The position numbers and the translations under genes were made by a program. Shown piece after piece: positions 18,975-27,398 of a DNA stretch of 64,000 bases (position 1 is the first letter of the stretch; each line of letters starts with the position of its first letter). The DNA lies in the NCBI RefSeq assembly GCF_015477765.1, contig NZ_JADLQQ010000006.1, positions 186,001-250,000 on the forward strand, in the 5' to 3' direction. A model generated the notes under the pieces. That model ran no database searches, was not told where the DNA came from, and was given only the letters and a program-made list of their open reading frames with translations. This DNA comes from Nocardia transvalensis. Lineage in GTDB: Bacteria > Actinomycetota > Actinomycetes > Mycobacteriales > Mycobacteriaceae.

Positions 18975-19436
18975 TCACTTGGCGCTGAGGATCTTTCGAT
19001 TGCCCAGCGGTTGCTTCAGGGGTACCTCCAAGGTGCCGAATACCGCGATCATCGTGCACATGCGGCCGACCGCCTCGGGCAGTGTGCCCGCTCGCAACTC
19101 CACGGTAACCGTGCTGTCGGTCTCGGTGGTGCTCGCGTCGACGCCGTAACACTCGGGCGAACCGATCTGGAAATTCACCGCGATCCGGTCGGGGGCCACG
19201 CGGCTCCAGCTGTCGAAGGGGATGGGGTGCGGGCTCACGATCGCCGGGTTCGCGGTGAACGGCCGGCCGAGCTGAGGGGTGGACTGCTCGGTCGGGGTGC
19301 TCGGGCCCGACGTCGGTGCCGCGCTCGTATTCTCTTGGGTGCCATCGGTGTTCGCCTGTCCACAGCCTGCGGCCAATAGCGCCAGCAGTGCCACGGCGGC
19401 CGCGCCGGTCCGGCGCGGTCCCGAGATCTGATCCAT
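18975..19436 (-). CDS. putative lipoprotein
   Basis: 153 residues. It has a Sec signal peptide with lipobox LLAAGC (Cys about residue 25), then a Thr/Ser/Pro-rich linker and a compact C-terminal domain with two cysteines (SPECYGV and GRMCTMI) that could form a disulfide. Such small lipoproteins of unknown function (DUF3558-like in length and layout) are common in Nocardia and mycobacteria. It is expected to be anchored on the outer face of the membrane. GGTGGAC lies upstream of ATG 19436. Confidence 0.75.
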   Translation of the reverse strand: MDQISGPRRTGAAAVALLALLAAGCGQANTDGTQENTSAAPTSGPSTPTEQSTPQLGRPFTANPAIVSPHPIPFDSWSRVAPDRIAVNFQIGSPECYGVDASTTETDSTVTVELRAGTLPEAVGRMCTMIAVFGTLEVPLKQPLGNRKILSAK

Positions 19437-19632
19437 GGGCGTCCACCCTAGTGGGTCGCTTCCGTTCGGATGTTCGGGTCGTGTTCGACCGGACAGTGAA
19501 CTTTCTGCAACGACTGCGCGTAATGGCTGCGTGGCCCGGTACCGGCCAGTAGTGTCTGCAAACGATGAGCCAATGCAGTTCTGCGCCATCGACTTATGCC
19601 GAGGTGAAACCCTGTCCCGAAAGGACCCTCCG

Positions 19633-20190
19633 ATGGGCGACACGCTGAACGTAGGCGATGAACTAGGTCTGGGCCAGTCCCTCCAAAATGGTGCGTACAC
19701 CCTGACCCTGCAGAACGACGGCAACCTGGTGTTGTCGGAGCCCGGCGGGGTCGTGTGGGCCACCGGTACGCACGAGCAGGGCGTTCAGCGCGCGGTGCTC
19801 CAGGACGACGGCAACTTCGTCCTCTACACCGACGACGGAGCGGCCTGGGCCACCGCCACCAACGGTAAGGACGCCGATCGGCTGGTCCTGCAGGCCGACC
19901 GCAACGTGGTGCTCTACGCCAAGGACGGCAGCCCACTGTGGGCGTCGGACACCAAGACCGACAATCCGATCGTGGTCGAGGAGCCGACCGCGGCACCGGC
20001 CGCCGAGCAGGCGCCCCCGCCGCCGCCCGCGCCGGAGCCGCGCACCTACACGGTCGAGCCGGGGGACACCCTGTGGGCCATCGCCGAGCGCTTCTACGGC
20101 GACGGCGGCCGCTATCAGGAGATTGCCGACGCCAGCGACATCGACAATCCGGATGCCATCAACGTGGGCCAGGTTCTGACCATTCCGTAG
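19633..20190 (+). CDS. bulb-type (monocot mannose-binding) lectin domain plus LysM protein
   Basis: 185 residues. The first about 110 residues form a beta-prism II lectin with three degenerate mannose-binding motifs of the QxDxNxVxY type: LQNDGNLVLSE, LQDDGNFVLYT and LQADRNVVLYA. After a Pro/Ala linker (about 112-135) comes one LysM domain (YTVEPGDTLWAIAERFYG). No signal peptide is visible from ATG 19633, which follows AAGGA. Likely roles are glycan or peptidoglycan binding. The third motif lacks the expected Asp, so it may not bind sugar. Confidence 0.85.
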   Translation: MGDTLNVGDELGLGQSLQNGAYTLTLQNDGNLVLSEPGGVVWATGTHEQGVQRAVLQDDGNFVLYTDDGAAWATATNGKDADRLVLQADRNVVLYAKDGSPLWASDTKTDNPIVVEEPTAAPAAEQAPPPPPAPEPRTYTVEPGDTLWAIAERFYGDGGRYQEIADASDIDNPDAINVGQVLTIP

Positions 20191-20207
20191 GTGGGATTCC
20201 GGCCGAA

Positions 20208-20462
20208 CTAGCGGCTGGTGAACGGAAGCAGGGCCATCTCGCGGGCGTTCTTGACCGCGATGGCGACCTGGCGCTGTTGCTGGGGAGTGAGGCCGGTGAC
20301 GCGGCGGCTGCGGATCTTGCCGCGGTCGGAGATGAACGTGCGCAGCAGGTTCACGTCCTTGTAGTCGACCGTCTCGACGCCCGCGGCGATGAGCGGGTTC
20401 TTCTTCGGGCGACGCGCCTGCTCGGCACGGACCTTCTTCGACGGTGCTCGCTTCACGGCCAT
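20208..20462 (-). CDS. rpsR: 30S ribosomal protein S18, zinc-free paralogue
   Basis: 84 residues with no cysteine, so it is the C-minus form that replaces zinc-binding S18 when zinc is scarce (Rv2055c type). The family core [16 protein letters not shown] is present. AAAGGA precedes ATG 20462. It is the last gene of the minus-strand operon L28-L33-S14-S18 behind a Zur-box-like site; a 114-bp gap separates it from rpsN. Confidence 0.95.
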   Translation of the reverse strand: MAVKRAPSKKVRAEQARRPKKNPLIAAGVETVDYKDVNLLRTFISDRGKIRSRRVTGLTPQQQRQVAIAVKNAREMALLPFTSR

Positions 20463-20576
20463 GTCAGTGTCCTTTCTCGGCATGAGCTCCGGGCCCTAGT
20501 GGTTACGCAAGCTGCCTACTCCGGGTCCTGACCGCTCATGCCGGGGTTCCTTCTCACTCACGAGATCTGCGGTGGT

Positions 20577-20882
20577 CTACCAACTCGATTTGTGCACACC
20601 GGGCAGTTCCCCCCGATGAGCCAGCTCACGCACCCGGACACGGGAGAGACCGAATTTACGGAGATGCCCACGTGGGCGTCCATCCGTGGCGTCCCGATTG
20701 CGCAATCGTACCGGACTGGCATCGCGCGGCAGCCGCTGCAGGGCGAGCTGGGCGGCCGTGCGCCGATCGTCCGAAGTGCCCGGATTGCGGATCAATTCCT
20801 TGAGTTCGGCGCGACGTTCGGCGTAGCGGGCGACGACGAGTTTGCGCTGTTCGTTACGCGCGATCTTGGACTTCTTCGCCAT
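20577..20882 (-). CDS. rpsN: 30S ribosomal protein S14, zinc-free paralogue
   Basis: 101 residues, the long S14 form without the CxxC zinc ribbon (Rv2056c type). It starts [14 protein letters not shown] and ends GVHKSSW; the RNA-binding block [14 protein letters not shown] is present. Its start overlaps the stop of rpmG as TGATG, showing tight coupling. Confidence 0.95.
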   Translation of the reverse strand: MAKKSKIARNEQRKLVVARYAERRAELKELIRNPGTSDDRRTAAQLALQRLPRDASPVRLRNRDATDGRPRGHLRKFGLSRVRVRELAHRGELPGVHKSSW

Positions 20883-21046
20883 CAGCGCTCCTCTCGAAAG
20901 TCCACGTGCTTGCGGATCACCGGGTCGAATTTGCGCAGCACCATGCGGTCGGGATCGTTGCGCCGGTTCTTGCGGGTGACGTAGGTGTAGCCGGTCCCCG
21001 CGGTGGAGCGCAGTTTGATGATGGGGCGAATCTCGTTGCGCGCCAT
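20882..21046 (-). CDS. rpmG: 50S ribosomal protein L33, zinc-free paralogue
   Basis: 54 residues with no cysteine. The L33 core ([20 protein letters not shown] and DPVIRKH) is intact. It overlaps both neighbours through TGATG junctions, so rpmB, rpmG and rpsN are translated as a coupled set. Confidence 0.95.
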   Translation of the reverse strand: MARNEIRPIIKLRSTAGTGYTYVTRKNRRNDPDRMVLRKFDPVIRKHVDFREER

Positions 21047-21282
21047 CAGATCTTCTGTCCCTGTGCACGCAGCCGGGCGACGACCGCCTCGATGCCGTCG
21101 CGGTCGATGGTCTTGATGCCCTTGGCCGAGACCGTCAGCGTGACGCGGCGGCCCTCGCTGGGCAGATAGTAGGTCTTGCGCTGGATGTTGGGATCCCAGC
21201 GTCGGTTGGTCCGGACGTGCGAGTGCGACACGGACTTGCCGAAGCCCGGTTTCCGGCCGGTGACCTGGCAGTGGGCCGACAT
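21046..21282 (-). CDS. rpmB: 50S ribosomal protein L28, zinc-free paralogue
   Basis: 78 residues. One cysteine remains (MSAHCQVTG) but the paired ligands of zinc-binding L28 are missing. It is the first gene of the operon, with a strong GAGGAGG upstream and a Zur-box-like palindrome about 50 bp before the start. Corresponds to Rv2058c. Confidence 0.95.
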   Translation of the reverse strand: MSAHCQVTGRKPGFGKSVSHSHVRTNRRWDPNIQRKTYYLPSEGRRVTLTVSAKGIKTIDRDGIEAVVARLRAQGQKI

Positions 21283-21332
21283 GTTTCCCTCCTCGGCGTG
21301 GCTGCGCGGCGCTTGTTGCGCGCACCGCAATA

Positions 21333-21348
21333 TGACAATCATTTTCGA
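21333..21348. promoter_or_regulatory. Zur-box-like site for the rpmB-rpmG-rpsN-rpsR operon
   Basis: The AT-rich imperfect palindrome TGACAATCATTTTCGA lies in an otherwise GC-rich gap, 51 bp before rpmB. Its TGANAATCATTNTCGA form equals the second site 55 bp away, in front of the divergent gene. The form and the zinc-free ribosomal protein context point to the zinc repressor Zur. Confidence 0.8.
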
Positions 21349-21387
21349 CAATGGTCGGTCGACACTGTACCGTGAACCTCAAGCAAA

Positions 21388-21403
21388 TGAAAATCATTAT
21401 CGA
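21388..21403. promoter_or_regulatory. Zur-box-like site for the COG0523-rpmE-rpmF operon
   Basis: TGAAAATCATTATCGA, 12 bases before the GTG start of the COG0523 gene, so a bound repressor would cover the promoter and start region. It shares 14 of 16 positions with the site at 21333-21348. Confidence 0.8.
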
Positions 21404-21414
21404 AAGGGGTTCCG

Positions 21415-22761
21415 GTGGCGTCTCATGCCGACCGGCGCACGCCCGTCGTCGTGCTGGCGGGCTTCGAGGGTCTCGCCGCGACCGGCGTGGACCATGTGGC
21501 GCGGATGCTGCGGGAAACGCCCGGCACCGTGGTGATCCGCCACGACCTCAGCGAACTACGCGAAGGCATCGTGCGCCGAACTGTGTGGTCCAATACCGAC
21601 GAGCCTCAGGGGCCGCGAACCCGCGACGCCGAAGGCAGCGCCGTCAAACAGCAGACGACCGTGCACGAGCTGGCGCACGGTTGTGTCTCGTGCACGCTGC
21701 GGGCCGATCTGTTGCCGTTCCTCTGTCTGCTCGCCGCGCGGGATTCTGTGCGGCGCATCGTGATTGCTCTGGATCCGGCCTTCGAGGCCGAGGCGGTGTG
21801 TCATGCGATCGAGTACGTGCCGGTGGCCGGGGTGGTGGGCCGCGTCGACGGTCCTGCCGGGCGCGATGTGCGCATCGAGGCGGTGCTGACCTGTCTGGAC
21901 GCGCGCAGCTGGCTGACCGACGCCCTCGCCGAGGACACCCTCGCGGATCGAGGTCTGGCCGACGAGGACGATGAGCGGACGGTCGCGCAGGTCGCGGTCG
22001 GTCAGATCGATTTCGCCGACGCGGCACTGGTTTTCGCCGCCGACGCGGTGACCTCCTATGAGATGGCGCGCCTGGGTGCGGTGCTGGATCGGTTGATTCC
22101 GCAGGCGCCGGTGGTGTGGATGAATGCCCCGGAGGCCTTGGACGGCAAGCGAATCGAGGCCCTGCTGGCGTCGATTCCGCCGAATTCCCGCCGTGGCCGG
22201 ATCTTCGATGCGCATGCCCCACTGCTGCGCGGGCAACCACCGCTGGACTCCGATTCCGGTGTGGCACTGATCGAATTCTCCACCGACCGGCCCTTCCATC
22301 CCGGACGCCTGCACGATGCCCTCGACGTGCTGTTCGACGGGGTCGTCACCGCGCGCGGCCGGATCTGGCTGGCCACGCAGCCCGATGAGGTGGTGTGGCT
22401 CGAATCGGCCGGTGGCGGTTTGCGTATCGGCAGCGCCGGACGCTGGCTGGCCGCGATGGGTCCGGAGGAATCGGCCGCCGTCGATCCCGACCGCCGGGCG
22501 CTGGCCGCGCTGCGGTGGGACGAGCAGTTCGGCGACCGCGACGTCTCGCTGGCGATTCTGACTTGCGACGCCGACCCGGACGAGATCCGCCGGGCCCTGC
22601 ACTGGGCCCTGGTCGACGATGCCGAACTGCTGCTGGTGCGCGGCGCCCCGGAGCTGGTGGCGCAGTGGGAGGACCCGTTCGGCACCTGGCACGAGGACCC
22701 ATGCGACTCGAGCGAACCCAGCGCCTCACCGGTTGGTGAGCAGCGCGCGAATGAAAGGTAG
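21415..22761 (+). CDS. mrf: COG0523 (CobW-like) protein, Mrf-type ribosome hibernation factor
   Basis: 448 residues. By context and family it resembles Mrf, the Zur-controlled factor that recruits hibernation factor MPY to zinc-free mycobacterial ribosomes (family knowledge). The N-terminal G domain is degenerate: where GxxGxGKT is expected the sequence reads [10 protein letters not shown], with no Lys-Thr/Ser. The usual CxCC zinc motif appears as GCVSCTLR. The C-terminal CobW domain (about 270-420) is present. GTG 21415 follows AGGGG, directly behind a Zur-box-like site. It is first in an operon with L31 and L32. Confidence 0.82.
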   Translation: MASHADRRTPVVVLAGFEGLAATGVDHVARMLRETPGTVVIRHDLSELREGIVRRTVWSNTDEPQGPRTRDAEGSAVKQQTTVHELAHGCVSCTLRADLLPFLCLLAARDSVRRIVIALDPAFEAEAVCHAIEYVPVAGVVGRVDGPAGRDVRIEAVLTCLDARSWLTDALAEDTLADRGLADEDDERTVAQVAVGQIDFADAALVFAADAVTSYEMARLGAVLDRLIPQAPVVWMNAPEALDGKRIEALLASIPPNSRRGRIFDAHAPLLRGQPPLDSDSGVALIEFSTDRPFHPGRLHDALDVLFDGVVTARGRIWLATQPDEVVWLESAGGGLRIGSAGRWLAAMGPEESAAVDPDRRALAALRWDEQFGDRDVSLAILTCDADPDEIRRALHWALVDDAELLLVRGAPELVAQWEDPFGTWHEDPCDSSEPSASPVGEQRANER

Positions 22762-22765
22762 GCCC

Positions 22766-23131
22766 ATGAAGCCAGGGATTCATCCGGATTACCACCCGGT
22801 GGTGTTCGAGGATGTGAGCACCGGCAAACGTTTCCTCACCCGCTCCACCGCCACGGGCACCCGCACCGTGGAGTGGTCCGACGGCAACACCTATCCCCTC
22901 ATCACCGTCGACGTCACCTCCGACTCCCACCCGTTCTGGACGGGCGCCAACCGGCTGCTCGACACCCAGGGCCGGGTAGAGAAGTTCGAACGCAAGTACG
23001 GCAAACGTCAACGCGGCCAGGCGGATTCGTCCGCACAGCCGAACACCGCCGCACGGCCGAACACCCCTGCACGACCGAACACCCCCGCACGGCCGAACAC
23101 CCCCGCACGGCCCGACCGAAGGGAGGGCTGA
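22766..23131 (+). CDS. rpmE: 50S ribosomal protein L31 type B with repeat-derived tail
   Basis: 121 residues. The first about 83 match the zinc-independent type B L31 ([16 protein letters not shown] through [17 protein letters not shown]) and contain no cysteine. About 35 extra residues follow, made of ARPNTP units encoded by an 18-bp tandem repeat; family members usually end near residue 85-90. ATG 22766 follows AAAGG, four bases after the mrf stop. The tail is basic and proline-rich, so it may be tolerated on the ribosome surface. Confidence 0.93.
   Translation: MKPGIHPDYHPVVFEDVSTGKRFLTRSTATGTRTVEWSDGNTYPLITVDVTSDSHPFWTGANRLLDTQGRVEKFERKYGKRQRGQADSSAQPNTAARPNTPARPNTPARPNTPARPDRREG
23033..23113. 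repeat. 18-bp in-frame tandem repeat inside rpmE
   Basis: Units of GCACGGCCGAACACCCCC start at 23033, 23051, 23069 and 23087 with a partial unit at 23105. Because 18 is six codons the frame is kept, giving repeated A-R-P-N-T-P. Confidence 0.85.
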
Positions 23132-23134
23132 CTC

Positions 23135-23308
23135 ATGGCAGTGCCGAAGCGGCGGATGTCGCGGGCCAATACCCGCAGCCGGCGATCGAACTGGAAGGCC
23201 ACGCCGCCCGACCTGGTGCCGGTCAGGGTCGGGGGCATCGTCCACCGGGTGCCGCGGCGGCTGATCGCGGCCGTGCGGCGGGGGTTGATCGATCCACAGA
23301 AGCTCTGA
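23135..23308 (+). CDS. rpmF: 50S ribosomal protein L32, zinc-free paralogue
   Basis: 57 residues beginning [20 protein letters not shown], the L32 signature, with none of the four cysteines of the zinc-binding form. ATG 23135 follows GGGAGG at eight bases and lies three bases after the rpmE stop. It completes the set of zinc-free ribosomal proteins in this locus. Confidence 0.93.
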   Translation: MAVPKRRMSRANTRSRRSNWKATPPDLVPVRVGGIVHRVPRRLIAAVRRGLIDPQKL

Positions 23309-23687
23309 CGCGACGGAGACACCGCCCGGTCCGGCGTAGCTCGAGGTGTGCGGATGCCGGAAGGTTTCGAACGGAAATAGGACCGGGCGGTTCTTTGGGG
23401 ATCGGACGCGGTGGTGGATTTGTCCAAATCGAGCGATCGACTAGCTAATGCAGGTTTCCTGGATGAGCTGCAAACCCCCAGGGTAGAGGATTGCGAACAG
23501 GTAGCTCCTGTTCGAATTACGTACTGCTGGTTGGTTTTTCAGCAATGAAAAAGTCTACGAGAAGTGATGAAATCGTGTCCGGGCGCCGGTACCCTCGTGC
23601 GGGAGGGCGGGTTCTTCCGAGAAATTGGAGGAACCCGCTCATCGCCACTCTCGAACCCGTTCGGGCGTTCGCTCCGCAAACCTCACC
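23309..23687. other. intergenic region with two hairpins
   Basis: 379 bp between the L32 gene and the convergent DUF1906 gene. It holds a long-loop inverted repeat (arms 23321-23332 and 23380-23391, perfect 12 bp) as likely terminator of the L32 operon, and a hairpin with one mismatch (23607-23638) as likely terminator of the DUF1906 gene. The AT-richer stretch between them (about 23440-23580) shows no ORF. Confidence 0.5.
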
Positions 23688-24677
23688 TCAGTGCTTCTCG
23701 TCGGAATGCGATGTGTCGGTGGTGCGTCCGTCGCCGCGGCCCGGCCGCGTCAGCTCGTTCAGCAACGACTCCAGCCGGGCCAGCTGATCGCTCACCGCCG
23801 CGGCCGGACCCGACAGCAGTGACAACGGCCAGGGCCAGTGCTTGTGTTGCGACAACTGCTGCACCTGCTTGCTCAGCTCCGCCGTCGTCGCCTCCAGATC
23901 GCTGATCTCGGTGCGCAATTCGGCGATCTGCGCCAGCGCCGCCGCCAGCCCGTCCACCACGGAGAGATTCCGCCCGGTGGCATCGGTGCCCAGCTGCGGC
24001 CAGCCGGACAGGCCGGGTCCGCGCAGCTGGATCTGGATATCGCGCAGCATCGCGTCCTGTTCCGGCGTCAAGTCCGCTTCCTCCTCGCTGATGTAATCCC
24101 ACTGGCCGAAGTCCTCGGTGATGGCCTCGTTCACATCGCAGACCACGCCGTTGACTCTTACCTGCCGACCCGTTTGCAGCATGTTTCGACGGGGCTCGCG
24201 ATTGCTGCCCGACCAGGCCACGGTCTGCCACGCCCAGCGCGCCACACCCGCGTCCAGGGCCCTGCTGACCGGCCAATACCCGCCGTAGATACCGACATAC
24301 GCCCGGCCCAGCACGGTCGCGGCGCCGTCGAGATAGGCATTGATCGGGACCTGCTGCTCCGGAGTGGCGTCGAAATCGACGGAGAAGTAGATGGGGCGGT
24401 CGGGGCGTCCGCCGCAGCGCAGCACCTGGTCCAACCCCGCCCGGGCATCGGTGACACCCGCATCGAAACCGTCGAGCATGCACCGGGCCGTGGTCTCCCA
24501 CTTCGACACGATCGAAATCCCGTGCGCGCGTAGATCGTCGGCCTCTTCGGGCGTCAGCAGCTTGCCCGGCAGCGTCGGCCCTCCCTCGGACAGGTACCGG
24601 ACCGCGAACTCGTAACCTGCGGCCTGGATGGCGCTACCGCCGGGCCGGGCTGCGGCGTAGTCCAGGCCGAAACGCAT
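23688..24677 (-). CDS. DUF1906 (Rv2525c-like) glycoside-hydrolase-fold protein
   Basis: 329 residues. Residues 1-215 form the DUF1906 TIM-barrel-like domain related to GH25 lysozymes (MRFGLDYAAARPGG, IYFSVDFDATPEQQ, YVGIYGGYWPV). The C-terminal part has a coiled coil (about 250-285, QIAELRTEISDLEATTAEL) and a Ser/Thr/Asp tail. M. tuberculosis Rv2525c is a Tat-exported wall protein, but no signal peptide is seen here, and the domain also occurs in phage lysins. ATG 24677 has GGGA upstream. Substrate unknown. Confidence 0.8.
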   Translation of the reverse strand: MRFGLDYAAARPGGSAIQAAGYEFAVRYLSEGGPTLPGKLLTPEEADDLRAHGISIVSKWETTARCMLDGFDAGVTDARAGLDQVLRCGGRPDRPIYFSVDFDATPEQQVPINAYLDGAATVLGRAYVGIYGGYWPVSRALDAGVARWAWQTVAWSGSNREPRRNMLQTGRQVRVNGVVCDVNEAITEDFGQWDYISEEEADLTPEQDAMLRDIQIQLRGPGLSGWPQLGTDATGRNLSVVDGLAAALAQIAELRTEISDLEATTAELSKQVQQLSQHKHWPWPLSLLSGPAAAVSDQLARLESLLNELTRPGRGDGRTTDTSHSDEKH

Positions 24678-24835
24678 GGTTCCCACTGTAATTCCCCCCG
24701 ACGGCAGATGTGCCGACACGCGGAACCCGTCGGTCCCGGCTGGTTCACTACTAAGTGGCCGTGTGATCGGCATCACGTTATCGCGCGCCCGATTCGCGGC
24801 CGCAGACAACCGACGACACGGAACGGAGACGACCG

Positions 24836-25642
24836 ATGCCTGTTCGCAACGAGGCCTGGCCGGAGGGCACCCCCTGTTGGGTGGACTGTCAGGTGGACGA
24901 TCCGGTGAAGGAGAGCGAGTTCTATGCGGGGCTGTTCGGCTGGGAGATTCAGGGCGGCGGCGAAGATGCCGGCGGCTACCTGATGGCCATGAAGAACGGG
25001 CAGTCCGTGGCCGGGATCGGCCCCAAACCGCAGCCGGGCATGCTGTCGGTCTGGACCACCTATCTCGCGGCCGCGGATGCCGATGCGGTGTCCGCCAAGG
25101 TGACCCGGGCCGGTGGTCAGGTCCTGGTGCCGCCCTTCGATGTGCTCGACGCCGGGCGCATGTTCGTCGGCGCCGACAGCACCGGCGCGGTCTTCAGCGT
25201 CTGGCAGGCCCGCGGCCACAACGGCGCCGCCGTCTACAACGAGCACGGCGCCTACTGCTGGAACGAACTGCACACCCGTCAGCTCGATATGGCCGAGAAG
25301 TTCTACGCCGACGTGTTCGGCTACACCTACGAGCATGTCGGCGACGGCACCACCATGCGCTATGCGCTGTTCATCCCGCCCGGCTGCCAGGAGCCCGTGG
25401 GCGGCATGAACGACGACACCGTGACGCCGGGTGAACCCACGCCCAGCTACTGGCTGACGTGGTTCCAGTTCGACGACGTGGACTACGGCTTCGCTCGCGC
25501 CGGTGAACTCGGTGCCACGCCCATGATGCCGGTGATGGACTCTCCAGTGGGCCGGATGGCCATCCTCGCAGCGCCGCAGGGTGAGGCGTTCGGGATCATC
25601 GACGGCAATGTACGGGTAGGGGAGATGCCGCAGCCGCAGTAG
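24836..25642 (+). CDS. double VOC (glyoxalase/bleomycin-resistance) domain protein
   Basis: 268 residues with two VOC domains (about 8-125 and 140-260): FYAGLFGWEI opens the first and FYADVFGYTYEH the second. It resembles mycobacterial CFP32/Rv0577-type proteins. The substrate is unknown, and metal ligands are partly degenerate in both halves, so binding rather than catalysis is possible. GGAG lies seven bases before the ATG. Confidence 0.85.
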   Translation: MPVRNEAWPEGTPCWVDCQVDDPVKESEFYAGLFGWEIQGGGEDAGGYLMAMKNGQSVAGIGPKPQPGMLSVWTTYLAAADADAVSAKVTRAGGQVLVPPFDVLDAGRMFVGADSTGAVFSVWQARGHNGAAVYNEHGAYCWNELHTRQLDMAEKFYADVFGYTYEHVGDGTTMRYALFIPPGCQEPVGGMNDDTVTPGEPTPSYWLTWFQFDDVDYGFARAGELGATPMMPVMDSPVGRMAILAAPQGEAFGIIDGNVRVGEMPQPQ

Positions 25643-25658
25643 TACCGATCACCTTCGT

Positions 25659-25716
25659 GGCGAGCTGAGGGTTTGCTGGGTCCTCGGCTCGCCCTGTTGT
25701 GGGCGAATTTGCGCCC
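25659..25716. terminator. double hairpin terminator after the VOC gene
   Basis: A 12-bp stem with one G-U pair (25659-25670 and 25682-25693) is followed by a short 5-bp stem (25701-25705 and 25712-25716) and a TTTT run, the most classical intrinsic terminator in the window. Confidence 0.65.
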
Positions 25717-25749
25717 TTTTAACACATCCGGCACATTTTTGGCGACTTG

Positions 25750-25779
25750 TTGACGGGCCAGGTTACCGATTCGTAATAA
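25750..25779 (+). promoter_or_regulatory. sigma-70-type promoter of the secreted glycine-rich protein gene
   Basis: TTGACG (25750-25755), an 18-bp spacer, then TAATAA (25774-25779), about 80 bp before the ATG. It is close to the housekeeping consensus. Confidence 0.65.
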
Positions 25780-25861
25780 ACGCAGGACAGCATGCTGAAG
25801 GGTTCGTTACGAACCTGCGCGCCGGGAGTTGGTGGCGCACCTGCTACGAAAGCGATGAGGA

Positions 25862-26509
25862 ATGAAGTTCAGGAAGATCGCCGCGACATCGGCGCTGGTC
25901 ATCGCGGCTTTGGGGGTTTCGGCCGGGACCTCCTACGCGCAGCCCGCGGCCGTCGGCAACCCGGACATCCACTACACCGCCACTGTGGTCGACAAGTCGG
26001 TCGTGGTTCACACCGACGCCGGTTCCCTCACCACCGAGGGCGACCAGTTCCAGGTCCGCGACAACCTCGGCAACGTGGTTGCCGGATTTCCGCTGAACTA
26101 CCTGAAGGACGGGCTGTCGTTCCCGATCGCGGCCGAGATCGACGGTAACGAGGCCACCCTGACGCCGAGCACCGATCCGGCCGCCGCGCACCCGGCCCCG
26201 ATGCTGCACCCCGCGGCCAGCCGCCAGGCGCTCGACGACGCCATCTCGACCGCGGGCACCGAATTCGGCATCGCCACCAGCCTCGGCACGCTGATCGGCA
26301 CCGTCATCGGCCTGGCCGGCGGCTGTGTCCTCGGTGCCTTCGTCGGCACGCCGTTCCTGGTCATCCCGGGTTGGATCGGTGGCTGCCTCACCGGCGCCGC
26401 GGTCGGCGCTCCGCTGGGCGCCGCGGCCGGCCTGGTCACCGTCGGCGGCATCGCGGGCGTCGCGATCGCCATCGAGTACTTCAGCCGGATCAACGCCCCG
26501 GACGCGTAA
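25862..26509 (+). CDS. secreted protein with C-terminal glycine-zipper hydrophobic domain
   Basis: 215 residues. A Sec signal peptide ends near SAGTSYAQP (about residue 26). Residues 30-110 are a beta-rich domain with no known motif. Residues 135-205 are hydrophobic and full of GxxxG-like spacings (GTLIGTVIGLAGGCVLGAF, GGCLTGAAVGAPLG), with two cysteines. Such glycine-zipper segments can insert into or span membranes, so a surface or outer-membrane role is possible. A strong promoter lies upstream and a bidirectional terminator downstream. It resembles a family common in Nocardia; function unknown. Confidence 0.75.
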   Translation: MKFRKIAATSALVIAALGVSAGTSYAQPAAVGNPDIHYTATVVDKSVVVHTDAGSLTTEGDQFQVRDNLGNVVAGFPLNYLKDGLSFPIAAEIDGNEATLTPSTDPAAAHPAPMLHPAASRQALDDAISTAGTEFGIATSLGTLIGTVIGLAGGCVLGAFVGTPFLVIPGWIGGCLTGAAVGAPLGAAAGLVTVGGIAGVAIAIEYFSRINAPDA

Positions 26510-26529
26510 CAGCCGGACTCTCGTCCACC

Positions 26530-26569
26530 CGTCGGGCCGGATCGCCAACCACGGCGATCCGGCCCGACG
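26530..26569. terminator. perfect 17-bp bidirectional terminator
   Basis: Arms 26530-26546 and 26553-26569 with a 6-nt loop between the convergent secreted-protein and MHYT genes. Confidence 0.8.
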
Positions 26570-26609
26570 CGTCTCGGCCAAGGCACACCGGGCAGAAAGG
26601 GAGCGGCCG

Positions 26610-27389
26610 TCAGCTCACCGATTGGCGTTGGCGGGTGGCGGGCTGTGGTTCGGTGGTGGCCGTTCGGGGGCTGCGGGAGCGGTCGGGGGCGACGAGGACG
26701 GCGGTGATCGGGACGGCCAGGGAGAGGGTGCCCAGGACGAAGACGGGGACGAACAGGGTGAACAGGTCGTCGCCGGTGGGCTGGCGGGCGGCGGGGTCGA
26801 GGCGGACCTGCACACCGGCCAGGCCGAGGTAGTGCAGGGCGGTCAAGGCGATCGCGAAGATCAGGCCCACGCCCGCCAGGGTGATCAGCGGCCGGTGACG
26901 GGTCGTCGTGATCAGCAACAGCGCCGAGACACCGATCGCGAGCAGGGTCGCGGCGATCGCCGAGAGCGGATGCAGCACGACCGATCCCTGCACCCGGATG
27001 GCGCCCATGCCCAGAAAATGCATGAGCCCCAGCCCCAGGCCCATCACCGTGCTGCCACCGGCCAGCCGCTGCGGGGTCGGCGCGCGGCCGACCACCAGCA
27101 ACCCGCCCAGCACCGACACCACCGAGAGCACCGCCGCCAGGCCCATGCGGCCCACGTCGTAGCGGATATCTCCGCGCGAGACCCCGACGCCCAGCATGCT
27201 CACATACACCGCGAGCCAGGTGCCCACCGCGCCGATCGACACCGCCGCGGCGGTCAGCCACACCAACCGGAACCGCGCGGTGATCGACAGCGCCGACTGC
27301 CGGATACAGGCCAGCCCCACCACTGCCCCGGCCAGCGACAGCCCCAACGACAGCCCCAGGACCCAAACACCCATCGTGAAATAGCTCAT
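26610..27389 (-). CDS. MHYT-domain integral membrane sensor protein
   Basis: 259 residues with seven predicted membrane helices and two variants of the MHYT motif, MHFLGM and LHYLGL, which in this family are proposed to bind copper and sense a gas or redox signal. The soluble tail is short and carries no output domain. It is the last gene of the conservon-like operon, ten bases after the GTPase gene, so it may pass a signal to that system. Confidence 0.85.
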   Translation of the reverse strand: MSYFTMGVWVLGLSLGLSLAGAVVGLACIRQSALSITARFRLVWLTAAAVSIGAVGTWLAVYVSMLGVGVSRGDIRYDVGRMGLAAVLSVVSVLGGLLVVGRAPTPQRLAGGSTVMGLGLGLMHFLGMGAIRVQGSVVLHPLSAIAATLLAIGVSALLLITTTRHRPLITLAGVGLIFAIALTALHYLGLAGVQVRLDPAARQPTGDDLFTLFVPVFVLGTLSLAVPITAVLVAPDRSRSPRTATTEPQPATRQRQSVS

Positions 27390-27398
27390 GTAGCGACC

